Shown here: positions 1 to 9,471 of the stretch, one piece after another | Layout of the letters: the number at the start of each line of letters is the position of its first letter | Numbering within the stretch: position 1 is the stretch's first letter | DNA from: Prosthecochloris sp. | Lineage (GTDB): Bacteria; Bacteroidota; Chlorobiia; Chlorobiales; Chlorobiaceae | Direction: 5' to 3' | Length of the DNA: 64,000 nt | NCBI GenBank assembly: GCA_004028745.1 | Contig: RAZP01000019.1 | Span: 1-64,000, forward strand | Program-made: the position numbers and the translations under genes | Notes under the pieces: generated by a model | The model's database searches: none | Told to the model about the DNA's origin: nothing | Seen by the model: the letters and a program-made list of their open reading frames with translations, nothing else

Positions 1-561
1 GTCAGCAGAAAACAGGGCCCCACCGACGGCACCTATCTCTGGCAGTACCGGCTTGAAGACAGCGGGGAGGGGTATGTTACGGCACGAAAAGTAAGGGCGT
101 TCGGTAAATGGAGTGGACACCAGGAAATCGAGGCTGTTGCTGTCGACAATGAACTCGGCTATGTCTATTATTCCGATGAAGGAGTCGGTGTCAGAAAGTA
201 CCATGCTGACCCGAACGCTCAAAACGCCGATGAAGAGCTTGCATTGTTTGCAACCAACGGCTTCGCTGAAGACCATGAAGGCATCGCCATATGTAAAACC
301 GGTGATGCCGAGGGTTATATCATCGTTTCAGACCAGGCAGCGGGAAAACTCCGCATCTACACCAGAAACGGCACAAGCTGTCAGCCCCCCCACCGGCATG
401 AACTTTTAAAGGTCGTTAAAACAAGTGCCCTTGAAACCGACGGTATCGAAGCAGCAACAGCGCTTGTTCTGCCCGATTATCCTTCAGGCATTCTCGTCGT
501 CATGTCCAATGACAAAACTTACCACTACTACTCATTGCAGGATATTATCGGACCGGAATAG
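1..561 (+). CDS. Beta-propeller phytase-like protein (3' part, 5' end outside window)
   Basis: The open frame runs in from the left edge and ends at TAG 559-561, so only about the last 186 residues are present. The sequence has the blade motifs of Bacillus-type beta-propeller phytases: a YYSDEGVGVRKYHADP segment followed by DHEGIAICKTGDAEGYIIVSDQ and an ETDGIEAA motif near the end. Members of that family release phosphate from phytate using calcium-bound active sites and are normally exported. The signal peptide and the first blades lie outside the window, so export cannot be judged. A related esterase-like propeller is possible. The C-terminus looks complete. Confidence 0.8.
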   Translation, partial: VSRKQGPTDGTYLWQYRLEDSGEGYVTARKVRAFGKWSGHQEIEAVAVDNELGYVYYSDEGVGVRKYHADPNAQNADEELALFATNGFAEDHEGIAICKTGDAEGYIIVSDQAAGKLRIYTRNGTSCQPPHRHELLKVVKTSALETDGIEAATALVLPDYPSGILVVMSNDKTYHYYSLQDIIGPE

Positions 562-705
562 CATAGCATCCCATGCTGCCGCCAAAGAATAGCCGACACA
601 TAAAACCCGCCTTTTCTTCATGAATTTTTAGACTTTATACCGTAACTTTCAAAAAAACATGCCGCTCAACATGGGCGGCAAAAGTTCCGATCATTCTCAA
701 CACCA

Positions 706-1035
706 ATGAAAATGGCTAACACAGAAAAAAAAGAGGGCTTTTTTGCAAGATTTAGAAAAAACAAAACTGCCGAATCCCCAGGAGAAGAAAGCCCGAAAGC
801 CTCTGCCTCAAAACAGTCAAAATCTACGGCAAGCCAACCCTCTCCAGCCAAGCCGACACCGACTGTGGGTGCTTCCGCACAAACCCGCAATGATGTCCTT
901 CAACCCGTCGATACTGCAGCACTGGTAGAAAGCCTTTTCAAAACAATGCTGAGCTTCAGCACCATGTACCTGAAAATAGTCGACAACACTATCAAGGCCA
1001 TCAGTGAAAACCTGAACAAGACTGCCAAACCTTAA
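706..1035 (+). CDS. Unknown small protein, basic linker plus amphipathic C-terminus
   Basis: I do not recognise this 109-residue protein. The first 25 residues are charged (KKEGFFARFRKNK). A Ser/Pro/Lys/Ala-rich low-complexity stretch covers about residues 25-65. The last 45 residues could form one long amphipathic helix containing FKTMLSFSTMYLKIVDNTIK. There is no signal peptide or membrane segment. An alternative start lies two codons downstream (712); neither start has a clear Shine-Dalgarno. It converges on the TRAP transporter gene, with only 30 bp between the two stops. A phasin-like or structural role fits the shape but nothing supports it directly. Confidence 0.6.
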   Translation: MKMANTEKKEGFFARFRKNKTAESPGEESPKASASKQSKSTASQPSPAKPTPTVGASAQTRNDVLQPVDTAALVESLFKTMLSFSTMYLKIVDNTIKAISENLNKTAKP

Positions 1036-1065
1036 GGAAAAATAATGGCTCCTGCGTACAGCATA

Positions 1066-2778
1066 TTATGTACGCACTGCCGCCCGACTCCATATGCCGC
1101 TCAGCAGCCATGAGTAAAACCATGTCCCGACCGTACAGAGCACGAAGGTAATAGCAATATCAGACAGCGAACCGTCAAGCGAAAAAGCCGGCACATAACC
1201 GAAAAGAAATGGGGCAAGGTAAAGAAACTTGGCGAACTTGAAAGCGGAAAAAGCGGTCTTCCACATATCCGCCTTGGCAATGGCCGCGCCGGTAAACGCG
1301 GCGATACAGACCGGTGGGGTAATATTGGAATCTTGTGACAGCCAGTAGACAATCATGTGCGCTGCAATCATGTTTACTCCGAGGTAAGTCAAGGCTGGAA
1401 CGGCAACGACAGCCGTGATCAGATAGGCTGCCGTAACCGGAACTCCCATTCCAAGCACCAGTGAGGCAAGAGCGACGAACAAAATGGTCAAAAACAGGTG
1501 GCCGTGTGCAAGTTCAATAATAATATCGGCGAAAGTAAGCACCACGCCGCTGTAGTTCAGTACCCCGATAATGATCCCGATAACTCCGACCGTCGATCCA
1601 ATCAGAAGGCTGCTCTCGGTACCCGCACGGGCTGCCTCACGAAAAGCTCTGAAATCGATCCGGGTTTCCTCCCGTAACCAGCTCACAGCAATACAGCTCA
1701 CAATACCGAGCACGGCGGCATAGCCTGGAGAATATCCCAGAAACATGAAAACCGTTATGATAACGATCGGCAGGGTATAGTACCACCCCTTTCTCAGAAT
1801 GTTGAGAGCGCTTTCACCATAAGGTTCTCCCGTGAGGCCATACTTTTTCGCTTCATAGTGCACCATGATGAACACACTGAAAAAGTAGAGTAGTGCCGGA
1901 ACGAGAGCCACCAGCATAATTCGGGCGTAAGAAATCCCGGTCAGTTCGGCCATGATAAATCCTCCCGCCCCCATAATGGGCGGCATGAACATCCCGCCGA
2001 TAGAAGCCGCCGGTTCAATCCCCCCTGCAACATGCGGCCGGAACCCTGCTTTCTTCATCATCGGGATCGTAAACACTCCGGTCGACGCCGTGTTGGCGAT
2101 TGCACTCCCTGAAATGGAACCGAAAAGACCGCTTGCAATAACCGCAACTTTAGCAGCCCCGCCGGTTTTGTGCCCAAACGCGGCCAGCGGAAAATCGATA
2201 AAAAACTGCTTGGCACCCGACTTTTCAAGAAACGCTCCGAAAATCACAAACAATATAATGTAGGTGGCCAGCACGTTTGCCATAATGCCAAAAACGCCGT
2301 CACTTTTGTAAAAAATACTGGTGCAGAGGTTCGGGAAACTGTCCCCGGCATGAGCGAGCAACTCCGGAGCGTAGTCACCGTAGACCCCGTAGACCAGCAT
2401 CAACGCACCGATAAAAACAAACACGTTTCCGACAACCCTCCTGGCAAGTTCCACCCCGAGAAGCACCCCAACAACGGCCACCGCCATATCGAGCTTTGTT
2501 TCAGCGCCAACACGGTAGTTGATCACCTCGAAATTCAGCATCCAGTAACCGATTGAAAACACCGACAGGGAAATAAGCAGATAATCGGCAACTCTCATGA
2601 AACGTGATTCCGACCGGTAAAGAAGGAAAACAAGGATATAGGTGATCAGGATGTAAATACCCCGATGATACTCCGTAGGTGCGGGCTGAATAAGTGCGGA
2701 ATACGCGTAGAAGAGAACCAACGCTACAGCTAATACATCGAAAATGATTTTTTCAATCCTGTGCAGCCGGTCATACAC
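1066..2778 (-). CDS. TRAP transporter fused permease (4TM/12TM), TAXI-associated
   Basis: This 570-residue polytopic inner-membrane protein consists almost entirely of hydrophobic segments. It carries the DctM-like signatures GLFGSISGSAIANTASTG and PPIMGAGGFIMAELTG and the late motif SQDSNITPPVCIAAFTGAAIA. In TAXI-type TRAP systems the small and large membrane subunits are fused into one protein, and the N-terminal helices here fit that. Such systems import organic acids or amino-acid-like solutes using an ion gradient and a periplasmic receptor. The receptor gene ends one base upstream, so the two are surely co-transcribed. The substrate cannot be read from sequence. Confidence 0.93.
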   Translation of the reverse strand: MYDRLHRIEKIIFDVLAVALVLFYAYSALIQPAPTEYHRGIYILITYILVFLLYRSESRFMRVADYLLISLSVFSIGYWMLNFEVINYRVGAETKLDMAVAVVGVLLGVELARRVVGNVFVFIGALMLVYGVYGDYAPELLAHAGDSFPNLCTSIFYKSDGVFGIMANVLATYIILFVIFGAFLEKSGAKQFFIDFPLAAFGHKTGGAAKVAVIASGLFGSISGSAIANTASTGVFTIPMMKKAGFRPHVAGGIEPAASIGGMFMPPIMGAGGFIMAELTGISYARIMLVALVPALLYFFSVFIMVHYEAKKYGLTGEPYGESALNILRKGWYYTLPIVIITVFMFLGYSPGYAAVLGIVSCIAVSWLREETRIDFRAFREAARAGTESSLLIGSTVGVIGIIIGVLNYSGVVLTFADIIIELAHGHLFLTILFVALASLVLGMGVPVTAAYLITAVVAVPALTYLGVNMIAAHMIVYWLSQDSNITPPVCIAAFTGAAIAKADMWKTAFSAFKFAKFLYLAPFLFGYVPAFSLDGSLSDIAITFVLCTVGTWFYSWLLSGIWSRAAVRT

Positions 2779-2779
2779 T

Positions 2780-3754
2780 TTACAGGACCCCCTGTTCTTT
2801 CCAGAACTTCACGGCACCGGGATGCATCGGCGTCACAATACCGTTCACGCCGTTTTCAATGCTCATCTCCTTGAAGGTTTTTTTCTGGCTCACCATATGC
2901 GCAAGCCCTTCCTTGCTGTAGATAAGCGACAACATCCTGTAAACAACATCGTCAGGCACATCAGCATTGGCTACCCAGAGAGCCGAGTCCTGAAAAGAAT
3001 GCCTATCCTCACTCACACCCCGGTAAGTTCCACCGGGAATGGTAACTTTGGTGAAGTAGGGATACTTTTCATAAAACCCGCTGTTCAATGCTGCTGCCTC
3101 AAGACTCAGAAGGTCTATGTTATTTGTCTGCGAAGCCATGATAACGGCCCCGCTGGGGAATGCCGTGAAAAGCCAGAACGCATCAAGCTGCCTATTCCCG
3201 AATGCCGCGGCAGCATCGTTATATCCCATGGCATTTCTCTCGATATTCTTCCACATGCCCAGATGGGAAAAGAACAGCTCGCAATTTGCGAACGCCCCTG
3301 AACCGGCATTGCCTACGCCAACCTTTTTACCCTGTAAATCTTTCACGCCGCTGATACCCGAAGCCTTACGCACGACAAGCTGGGCCGGAGCGCCATAGAA
3401 ATACGCGACCGCCAGCGCATTTTCATATTTCCTTGGATCGTTTTTCAGCTTTCCTTTGCGGCCTTGGTAAAGATGACCTGAGTAGACTACGCCGAAATCC
3501 GATTTACCGGAATTCACCCTGCGCAGATTTTCAATCGAACCTGCCGAAGACTGGGCTCTGACCGTAAACTCCTTAATGTTCTTGACCGGTTTATAGACCT
3601 GTATTGCGTTTGCAACGACCTGGAAAGTTCCACCCGCCGGGCCCCCTCCGAAGACAAACCGCTTCTTTACCGCAAAAGCATCCAACGGAAACAAGAGAGA
3701 GACACACACAAGCGACACAATGCTGATAACCGGAAGAGAGAGTTTTTTATTCAT
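2780..3754 (-). CDS. TAXI family TRAP transporter solute-binding protein
   Basis: This 324-residue exported protein has a Sec signal peptide at residues 1-28 (ending near PLDAFA). The N-terminal FGGGPAGGTFQVVANAI segment is the hallmark of the TRAP-associated extracytoplasmic immunogenic (TAXI) family, followed by QSSAGSIENLRRVNSGKSDFG and GKKVGVGNAGSGAF. It would bind the solute in the periplasm and hand it to the permease encoded one base downstream. Length is normal for the family. TAXI receptors are the least characterised TRAP receptors, so no ligand is proposed. Confidence 0.93.
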   Translation of the reverse strand: MNKKLSLPVISIVSLVCVSLLFPLDAFAVKKRFVFGGGPAGGTFQVVANAIQVYKPVKNIKEFTVRAQSSAGSIENLRRVNSGKSDFGVVYSGHLYQGRKGKLKNDPRKYENALAVAYFYGAPAQLVVRKASGISGVKDLQGKKVGVGNAGSGAFANCELFFSHLGMWKNIERNAMGYNDAAAAFGNRQLDAFWLFTAFPSGAVIMASQTNNIDLLSLEAAALNSGFYEKYPYFTKVTIPGGTYRGVSEDRHSFQDSALWVANADVPDDVVYRMLSLIYSKEGLAHMVSQKKTFKEMSIENGVNGIVTPMHPGAVKFWKEQGVL

Positions 3755-3877
3755 AACAGGTCATCCTGATTGCTCATCACCTTGCAGAGGCTCATTGCCT
3801 GAGCTGTGATGAGGTTGTGAAGGTAAAAGATGGCTGGAGGTATAAAGTCGACAATGCTGCTGCACTGTTTGACTGAC

Positions 3878-4351
3878 TCACCTGTTTCGGCGCGCAGCCG
3901 CCTGCTTTGCCGCCCCTGCAAGCTTACCTCCATAATGCCCGAGCAGGGTAACTACCGGCAGCATTGCGAAAAGAAGAGCAATGTAGACCCAGTGCAGCCA
4001 GTCGTTATGATACATGACCTCGGGAACAGTCAAACGGATCACCACGGCAGATGCAACAAGCAGGAACAGCACAATTGATAACCGGATTTTGTTCAGGAAA
4101 ATAGGGGTTTTGGCCCGCTTGTAATTTTTCGTCCAGTCATGTAGGCCGGAAAAAAAGGACACCGGAACCGCCAGCACCACAATAATGATCAGATGCTCGA
4201 CCGTGCGCTCGAAAAAAGGATTACCGGCAGGCAACGTAAGGAGAAGATACAGTACGGCAACCGGTATCAGCCCGTTGCTAAAATGCGCTGCAACAGGATG
4301 GAGAAAAAAAGTCTCCTTCATCTCCTTTAACAAACTTTTCTTTCCCGCCAT
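3878..4351 (-). CDS. DUF2231-like four-helix membrane protein
   Basis: This 157-residue protein has about four membrane segments. The early HPVAAHFSNGLIPVAVLYLLL motif resembles the HPxxVHFPxGL signature of DUF2231 membrane proteins, which place histidines near the membrane surface. Other histidines (LHDW, YHNDWLHW) lie near later helix ends, so heme or metal binding is conceivable but not shown. A GAGG-type ribosome binding site precedes the ATG. It lies 123 bp upstream of the TAXI receptor on the same strand and may share its transcript. The basic C-terminus (KQAAARRNR) suggests a cytoplasmic tail. Confidence 0.7.
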   Translation of the reverse strand: MAGKKSLLKEMKETFFLHPVAAHFSNGLIPVAVLYLLLTLPAGNPFFERTVEHLIIIVVLAVPVSFFSGLHDWTKNYKRAKTPIFLNKIRLSIVLFLLVASAVVIRLTVPEVMYHNDWLHWVYIALLFAMLPVVTLLGHYGGKLAGAAKQAAARRNR

Positions 4352-4467
4352 CGGTAAGACCTCCTCATGCTTGAGCTCGGTAAAAACATTGTGCGAAGCA
4401 AGTTAACACCTTTTGCCCAATAAATCATTCCATACAACAACAGAAACGCTTAATCTTTCCAGCTTTT

Positions 4468-6594
4468 TCATGTTATCCACTGACTGATTTTCATCAGCAA
4501 AAGCTTGGTGTCAACAGGTTTTACAAGGTAATCATTCATACCGGCCTGTAACGCTTCTTTAATCAACTGCTCATCCGATTCACCGCTGAGACCGATCACC
4601 GGTACAGAGGATACCCCTGGGTTTCGTGATTGACGGATCCGGTTTGTCGCCTCTATACCGTCGACCAAAGGCATACCGATATCCATTAACACCAGATCAA
4701 AAGACTTGTTTTCGAGCTTTTCCAGCGCAGTTTTTCCATTTATGGCCTCGTCGATCAGAATGCCGTATTTTTTAAGAAGCATTGTAAGCGCGATACGGTT
4801 CACGGAAGAATCATCGGCAATGAGCAGGGATTTACCCTTCATGTCTTTTATCGAAATCCCTTCAAGATCCTGGAAAATACCGGCAAGCTGCCTGACCAGC
4901 TCGTTTTGTAAACAGGGTTTTGTAATCAATCCCTGCATACCGGCTTTTTTTGTTTTACCGTGGACAATGGTGTAAGGCATCTCAGTATAAGCGACAATCG
5001 GCACCATTGTTGCTTCATTTCCCGCATGCCCGTTTCTGATCATCTCAGTTGCCTCGTAACCGTTCATCACAGGCATAGCAAGGTTCATGACAACAAGATC
5101 GTAGCTGGCTCCTGAGAGTTTTTCGAGCGCTTCTTTCCCATTTGCAGCCTCGTCAACAGCAACGTCCAGCGCCGCGAGAGCTTCCTTTACCGCTGCCCTG
5201 TCACTTTGTTTATCATCGACAACAAGAATGTGTTTCTTTTCAAACAAGGACCTGTTTGCATCAATCAGCTCGTCATGACTTGCCTTGAGTTCCGCTGCTG
5301 TAATAACAGGAAACTTCAGGATAAACTCGGTATACTCTCCCTCAACGGAATTACAGGTGATGTCTCCTCCGAAAGCATGCATGACACGCTTGCAATAAGA
5401 CAGCCCCAGCCCTGTCCCGCCCTTTTTGCTTGTAGTAAAATATGGATCAAACAACTTATCGAGGTTCTCCGGGGAAATACCGGGGCCGGTGTCTTTGACT
5501 TTTATCTTGTTGAACTGCTCACCTTTTTCCAGTGTAATATAAATTCTGGCTTCTGGCCGGGATTCCAGAAAATACAACGCATTCTTGATCAGGTTGAACA
5601 GCACAAAAAGATACATGGTTTCGCTGATCCTGAACATAAAGTCCCGGTTTTTGTCGAAAATGATTTTTTCCCTTTCCGCGTACGATTCGAACCCATATTC
5701 ATCAATAGCCTTCTGTGTCATGACTGCAGCCGAAGCATACATGAATCCACTCTTATTTATCGGTTTTTCCCTGACCTCATCCAGAATCATGTTGATAACC
5801 TGGGTGCCTCGCTTAACCGCCACCTGACACCATGCAACATGCTGATACAGGCTATCCAGCATCTGGTAAAGACTGTCAAGCGTTTTATAATCTGACGAGA
5901 CAGATGTACCGCCTGGCTTATGACCCGGAAGCTGCTGTTCGATAATTTCAAGGTTGAACTTTACCTGTCCGAGAGGGTTGCGCATTTCATGCGCGATACT
6001 TCCGGCAAGCGCCTGCAGGGCGGCGTTTTTTTCCAGCGCTATCTGTCCTTTTCTGTTACTGTAGCTGAAAAGATACCCTGCGGCCACGGTGAAAAAGATT
6101 ACGGTTAAATACATGGGGATATTAAAGTCCGGATTGAGCTTGATATCCGGAGTAGTAAGAAAAACGTAGGCAATACCGGCAAGCATTCCGGCCAAAAGAT
6201 CAAAAAGAAACATCAGCCAGTTAGGAACAAATGCAATAAGCACAAAGATCATGAAGATTTCCCAATAAAGCCAGAGCTCATGGAAATTGTTTTTGAGCAG
6301 AAAGACCGTAAAAATGAACGGTAGAACGAATATGAGCGAGAAATGCCAGTAGATCGGAAAATACTTTTTGGCAAACGGTGTATCGATTCTGACGAAAATC
6401 AGGGAAAGCCATGCAAGCGCCGAAGCCGCCAGACGCAATGCAAGATTCTCGTATGGCATGTGGAATCCGTACTTCAAGAGAAAATAGAAGGAAATATGCC
6501 CCAGCGAAGCAAGTATGGCCCCCCAGGTCACATTAAATTGTGAAATCTGGGTTCCCTCTTTGAAGCACTTTCTTATGTATCCTGAAAGATTCAT
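4468..6594 (-). CDS. Membrane hybrid histidine kinase with two receiver domains (first degenerate)
   Basis: This 708-residue protein begins with about six membrane helices (residues 20-180) in place of a periplasmic sensor. The HisKA box contains SIAHEMRNPLGQ with phospho-acceptor His202. The ATPase domain has NLIKNALYF, DTGPGIS and GGTGLGLSYC. Two receivers follow. REC2 (about 587-705) has the normal DLVLMDIGMP motif. In REC1 (about 450-570) the acceptor aspartate is replaced by Asn504 (DLVVMNLAMP), so it probably cannot be phosphorylated, although its acidic pair VVDD is kept. The output domain must be on another protein. No dedicated response regulator gene is adjacent. Confidence 0.92.
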   Translation of the reverse strand: MNLSGYIRKCFKEGTQISQFNVTWGAILASLGHISFYFLLKYGFHMPYENLALRLAASALAWLSLIFVRIDTPFAKKYFPIYWHFSLIFVLPFIFTVFLLKNNFHELWLYWEIFMIFVLIAFVPNWLMFLFDLLAGMLAGIAYVFLTTPDIKLNPDFNIPMYLTVIFFTVAAGYLFSYSNRKGQIALEKNAALQALAGSIAHEMRNPLGQVKFNLEIIEQQLPGHKPGGTSVSSDYKTLDSLYQMLDSLYQHVAWCQVAVKRGTQVINMILDEVREKPINKSGFMYASAAVMTQKAIDEYGFESYAEREKIIFDKNRDFMFRISETMYLFVLFNLIKNALYFLESRPEARIYITLEKGEQFNKIKVKDTGPGISPENLDKLFDPYFTTSKKGGTGLGLSYCKRVMHAFGGDITCNSVEGEYTEFILKFPVITAAELKASHDELIDANRSLFEKKHILVVDDKQSDRAAVKEALAALDVAVDEAANGKEALEKLSGASYDLVVMNLAMPVMNGYEATEMIRNGHAGNEATMVPIVAYTEMPYTIVHGKTKKAGMQGLITKPCLQNELVRQLAGIFQDLEGISIKDMKGKSLLIADDSSVNRIALTMLLKKYGILIDEAINGKTALEKLENKSFDLVLMDIGMPLVDGIEATNRIRQSRNPGVSSVPVIGLSGESDEQLIKEALQAGMNDYLVKPVDTKLLLMKISQWIT

Positions 6595-6981
6595 CTATCT
6601 CTCCCACCTTAACCACAAGAGGCTTACTGCCAAGAAGTTACGCAAAAACACCAAAAGAAAGGAAAAAACCGCTTTTGCAGTTATTGAACAACCACCTTAC
6701 TCTTAAGGGAGCCTCTATTAATTGTCTACAACCCAACCTCACCTGCATCCAGATAACTCACCACTTCGACCTCACTCCCTTTTTGCCTTTCCCTTCCACC
6801 ATAGACAAAAAACTTTTCAGTAACACAACTACCCTCTACCGCAGCTTTTTTTTCAATGGCTTGAATAATGGCAAATGATAATTTTATGTATGTACACTTT
6901 TGCACTATTTTAAAACAAGCAGCCAATGGCTTAATAAGAATATTAATGCTCTGGCATAAAAGTATCGACCTATCCTGAACA
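6595..6981. other. 387 bp intergenic region, divergent promoters expected
   Basis: This AT-rich gap separates the divergent histidine kinase and recQ genes and must hold both promoters. I see no convincing open frame. A solitary end of the P/Q repeat family lies at about 6706-6726 (AGGGAGCCTCTATTAATTGTC, with the Q-type continuation). Confidence 0.5.
6706..6726 (+). repeat. Solo end of the P/Q inverted-repeat element
   Basis: The stretch AAGGGAGCCTCTATTAATTG followed by TC matches the Q terminus of the element family described at 24978, with one mismatch in the conserved GGGCACC. No partner end was found within 200 bp. It is the only trace of the family left of 24.9 kb. Confidence 0.5.
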
Positions 6982-8850
6982 ATGCCGGGGCTTTCCTACG
7001 AAGAAATCATCGCAGAACCACAATCTCTCGTATCTGATACTGAGCTGTACGGCACCCTGCAAAAAGTGTTCGGTTTCCGGGAGTTTCGCCCCGATCAGGA
7101 ACGGATCATCCGGGCAATTCTCGAAAAGAAAGATGTTTTTGCCGTGATGCCGACCGGCGGCGGTAAATCGTTGTGCTATCAGCTTCCCGCTGTGCTGCTG
7201 CCCGGAACCTGCATGGTGATCAGCCCACTGATCTCGCTGATGAAAGATCAAGTAGACAGTGCGAGGTCAAACGGAATCCACGCAGCATATCTCAACAGCT
7301 CCCTTTCTGCAGAAGAACAGTCCCTTGTCCTGAACGACCTGCTGTCGAACTCGCTCGACCTGCTATATGCTGCACCAGAACGGTTCACACTCAACCATTT
7401 TCAGGAAATGCTCGGCCAGGTGAACATCAGCATGGTGGTGATCGACGAAGCACACTGTATTTCGGAATGGGGACATGATTTCCGGCCCGACTACCTTTCG
7501 CTTTCATCTTTGGTAACACTTTTTCCTGCTGTTCCCGTAACCGCATTTACAGCAACAGCCACCCACAAGGTACAGCAGGATATTCTTGATAAGCTCAAAC
7601 TGCGCAGCCCGTTTATCGTCAGGGCCTCTTTCGATCGCACTAACCTTTTCTACGATATCCGCTTCAAAGAAAACATTTCCAAACAGCTTGTAACCCTCCT
7701 GAAAAACAACCCGAACAAGGCAGGCATCATCTACCGCACCAGCCGTAAAAGCGTCAACGAAACAGCAACGATGCTCCAGGCGAAAGGCTTTCGGGCTCTG
7801 CCTTACCACGCCGGGCTCAATGAAGATGAACGCAAAAAAAATCAGGAAGCGTTCATCCGCGACGAGGCCGATGTCATCGTCGCAACGATCGCCTTCGGTA
7901 TGGGTATCGATAAATCGAACATCCGTTTCGTGATTCATGCCGACCTGCCCAAAAGCATCGAAAACTACTACCAGGAAACCGGCAGAGCGGGCCGGGACGG
8001 CGAGCCCGCTCAATGCATCATGCTCTTTTCGCAATCCGACATTCCCAAAGTCCGTTTCTTCATCGACACGATCGTTGACGAAACCGAAAGGACGAGGGCA
8101 CTCACAGCATTGCAGAAGGTTATCTCGTTCGCATCGACAACGGTATGCAGACGGAAAACCCTGCTCGATTATTTTGGTGAAACCTATCCTCACGACAAAT
8201 GCAACTCCTGCGATATCTGCCTCGGCACACGTGAAGTCGTCGACTGTACCGTCGAAGCGCAGATGCTGCTATCTGCAATCGCTCGCACAGAAGAACGGTT
8301 CGGAGCCACACACATCGTCGATATCGTCATTGGAAGCAAGAACAAAAAAATCTATGACTTCGGTCACGACCGCCTGAAAACCTGGGGCGTCGGTAAAGAC
8401 CGCAGCAAGAAGTTCTGGAGGCTGCTTATCGATGAGCTACTGGCCCAGAAAGTGATTGCAAAGTCCGAGGGCCTTTACCCAGCACTGTATTTCCTGGAAA
8501 AAGCTGTTCCGGTGCTGAAAAATGAAGCGAAAGTTGAGATGGTCAGGATCCAGGAAAAGAAAACCGCAAAGAGAAAACGTATCGAGGAAACGGGTACTTA
8601 CGATAACGACCTTTTCGAACTGCTCAGAGCGCTCCGAAAACAGCTTGCCGACGAGCAGGGGATTCCGCCTTACATTGTTTTCTCCGACCGCTCACTCCGC
8701 GATATGGCCGCCTTGTTACCTCGGAGCCCAGAGGACATGCTTTCGGTTTCAGGAGTAGGTGAGGTCAAGCTCCAACGCTATGGAAAACAGTTTCTCGATC
8801 TCATCAGAAGATACTGCGAAGAGCACCCGGAGCAGACGAAGCAACCGTAG
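6982..8850 (+). CDS. recQ: ATP-dependent DNA helicase RecQ
   Basis: This 622-residue 3'-5' DNA helicase acts in recombination and stalled-fork repair. The DEAD-type core shows Walker A MPTGGGKSLCYQLPA (near residue 55), DEAHCISEWGHDFRPDY (from residue 155), and motif VI TGRAGRDGEP. The RecQ zinc-binding region follows, with CRRKTLLDYFGE and DKCNSCDIC supplying four cysteines. A winged-helix region and a C-terminal HRDC domain (LRKQLADEQGIPPYIVFSD) complete the long RecQ architecture. The N-terminus is slightly longer than E. coli RecQ. The gene is monocistronic and is followed by a convergent toxin-antitoxin pair. Confidence 0.96.
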   Translation: MPGLSYEEIIAEPQSLVSDTELYGTLQKVFGFREFRPDQERIIRAILEKKDVFAVMPTGGGKSLCYQLPAVLLPGTCMVISPLISLMKDQVDSARSNGIHAAYLNSSLSAEEQSLVLNDLLSNSLDLLYAAPERFTLNHFQEMLGQVNISMVVIDEAHCISEWGHDFRPDYLSLSSLVTLFPAVPVTAFTATATHKVQQDILDKLKLRSPFIVRASFDRTNLFYDIRFKENISKQLVTLLKNNPNKAGIIYRTSRKSVNETATMLQAKGFRALPYHAGLNEDERKKNQEAFIRDEADVIVATIAFGMGIDKSNIRFVIHADLPKSIENYYQETGRAGRDGEPAQCIMLFSQSDIPKVRFFIDTIVDETERTRALTALQKVISFASTTVCRRKTLLDYFGETYPHDKCNSCDICLGTREVVDCTVEAQMLLSAIARTEERFGATHIVDIVIGSKNKKIYDFGHDRLKTWGVGKDRSKKFWRLLIDELLAQKVIAKSEGLYPALYFLEKAVPVLKNEAKVEMVRIQEKKTAKRKRIEETGTYDNDLFELLRALRKQLADEQGIPPYIVFSDRSLRDMAALLPRSPEDMLSVSGVGEVKLQRYGKQFLDLIRRYCEEHPEQTKQP

Positions 8851-8868
8851 GCAGGAAATGTATTTATA

Positions 8869-9162
8869 TCACAGCTTATGTAACCGATGCTGCACCTCTC
8901 TGTATACTTCGCTGTCGCGCCGTATTCCAACCTTTAAAACAAGCACACGAACCTTCTGTTTTTCAATCCTGTATATAACACGATAATCGCCTATCCTCAG
9001 CTTCCTGAATCCTTTCAGTTCATGTCTGAGGGGTGCACCAAATTGTTCAGGGCTGGTTCCGAGCTTTTTAAAGATGGTTTTGAGAATCTCTGAGCGTTGT
9101 TTCTCAGGAATTTTTTTGAAATCCTCTTCAATAACCAAGCGATGTACCTTGACCTGCCACAT
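8869..9162 (-). CDS. RelE/ParE-type toxin
   Basis: This 97-residue basic protein has the RelE/ParE fold pattern: MWQVKVHRLVIEEDFKKIP, then LKGFRKLRIGDYRVIYRIEKQKVRVLVLKVGIRRD. The RIGDYRVIYRI strand is diagnostic of the family, whose RelE members cleave mRNA on the ribosome and whose ParE members inhibit gyrase. The sequence is closer to the RelE branch, but I cannot decide. It lies 2 bp downstream of a Phd/YefM-like antitoxin gene, the usual antitoxin-first order. Confidence 0.88.
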   Translation of the reverse strand: MWQVKVHRLVIEEDFKKIPEKQRSEILKTIFKKLGTSPEQFGAPLRHELKGFRKLRIGDYRVIYRIEKQKVRVLVLKVGIRRDSEVYREVQHRLHKL

Positions 9163-9164
9163 CC

Positions 9165-9437
9165 TTATTCTTTCAACAACGTCTCGATATCCAGGTAATC
9201 ACCCGGTGAAGCTCCCTTATATCGTTCGTTCGCAAGATAGCCCAACACCAGATCCTCCGCAGTTTCAAGAGCCTCCTGCATTCGCTCGTATTCCTCACTG
9301 GAAAGAAGTACGGCCTGAGGTTTATGCCTTTTTTCAATAATCACAGGACCTTTTCCTGCTTTTTTCAGAATTTTATCGATACCTTCCCTCAGTTCCGATA
9401 CCCCAACCAGCGTTGTATCTTCTTTAACAGTAATCAT
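9165..9437 (-). CDS. Phd/YefM-type antitoxin
   Basis: This 90-residue protein starts TTLVGVSELREGIDKILKKA and contains GPVIIEKRHKPQAVLLSSEEYERMQEA, the typical Phd/YefM DNA-binding core. The C-terminal part (ETAEDLVLGYLANERY) would wrap the toxin. It should neutralise the RelE-like toxin encoded just downstream and repress the pair. A perfect 23 bp palindrome lies 35 bp upstream of the start. Confidence 0.88.
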   Translation of the reverse strand: MITVKEDTTLVGVSELREGIDKILKKAGKGPVIIEKRHKPQAVLLSSEEYERMQEALETAEDLVLGYLANERYKGASPGDYLDIETLLKE

Positions 9438-9471
9438 TCTTCAGCTATTTTTTGTTTAATCACATAATACA

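Noticed and set aside
5206..5895. Plus-strand frame of 229 codons opposite the histidine kinase
   Set aside because: It is antisense to conserved kinase and receiver domains and has no motif of its own.
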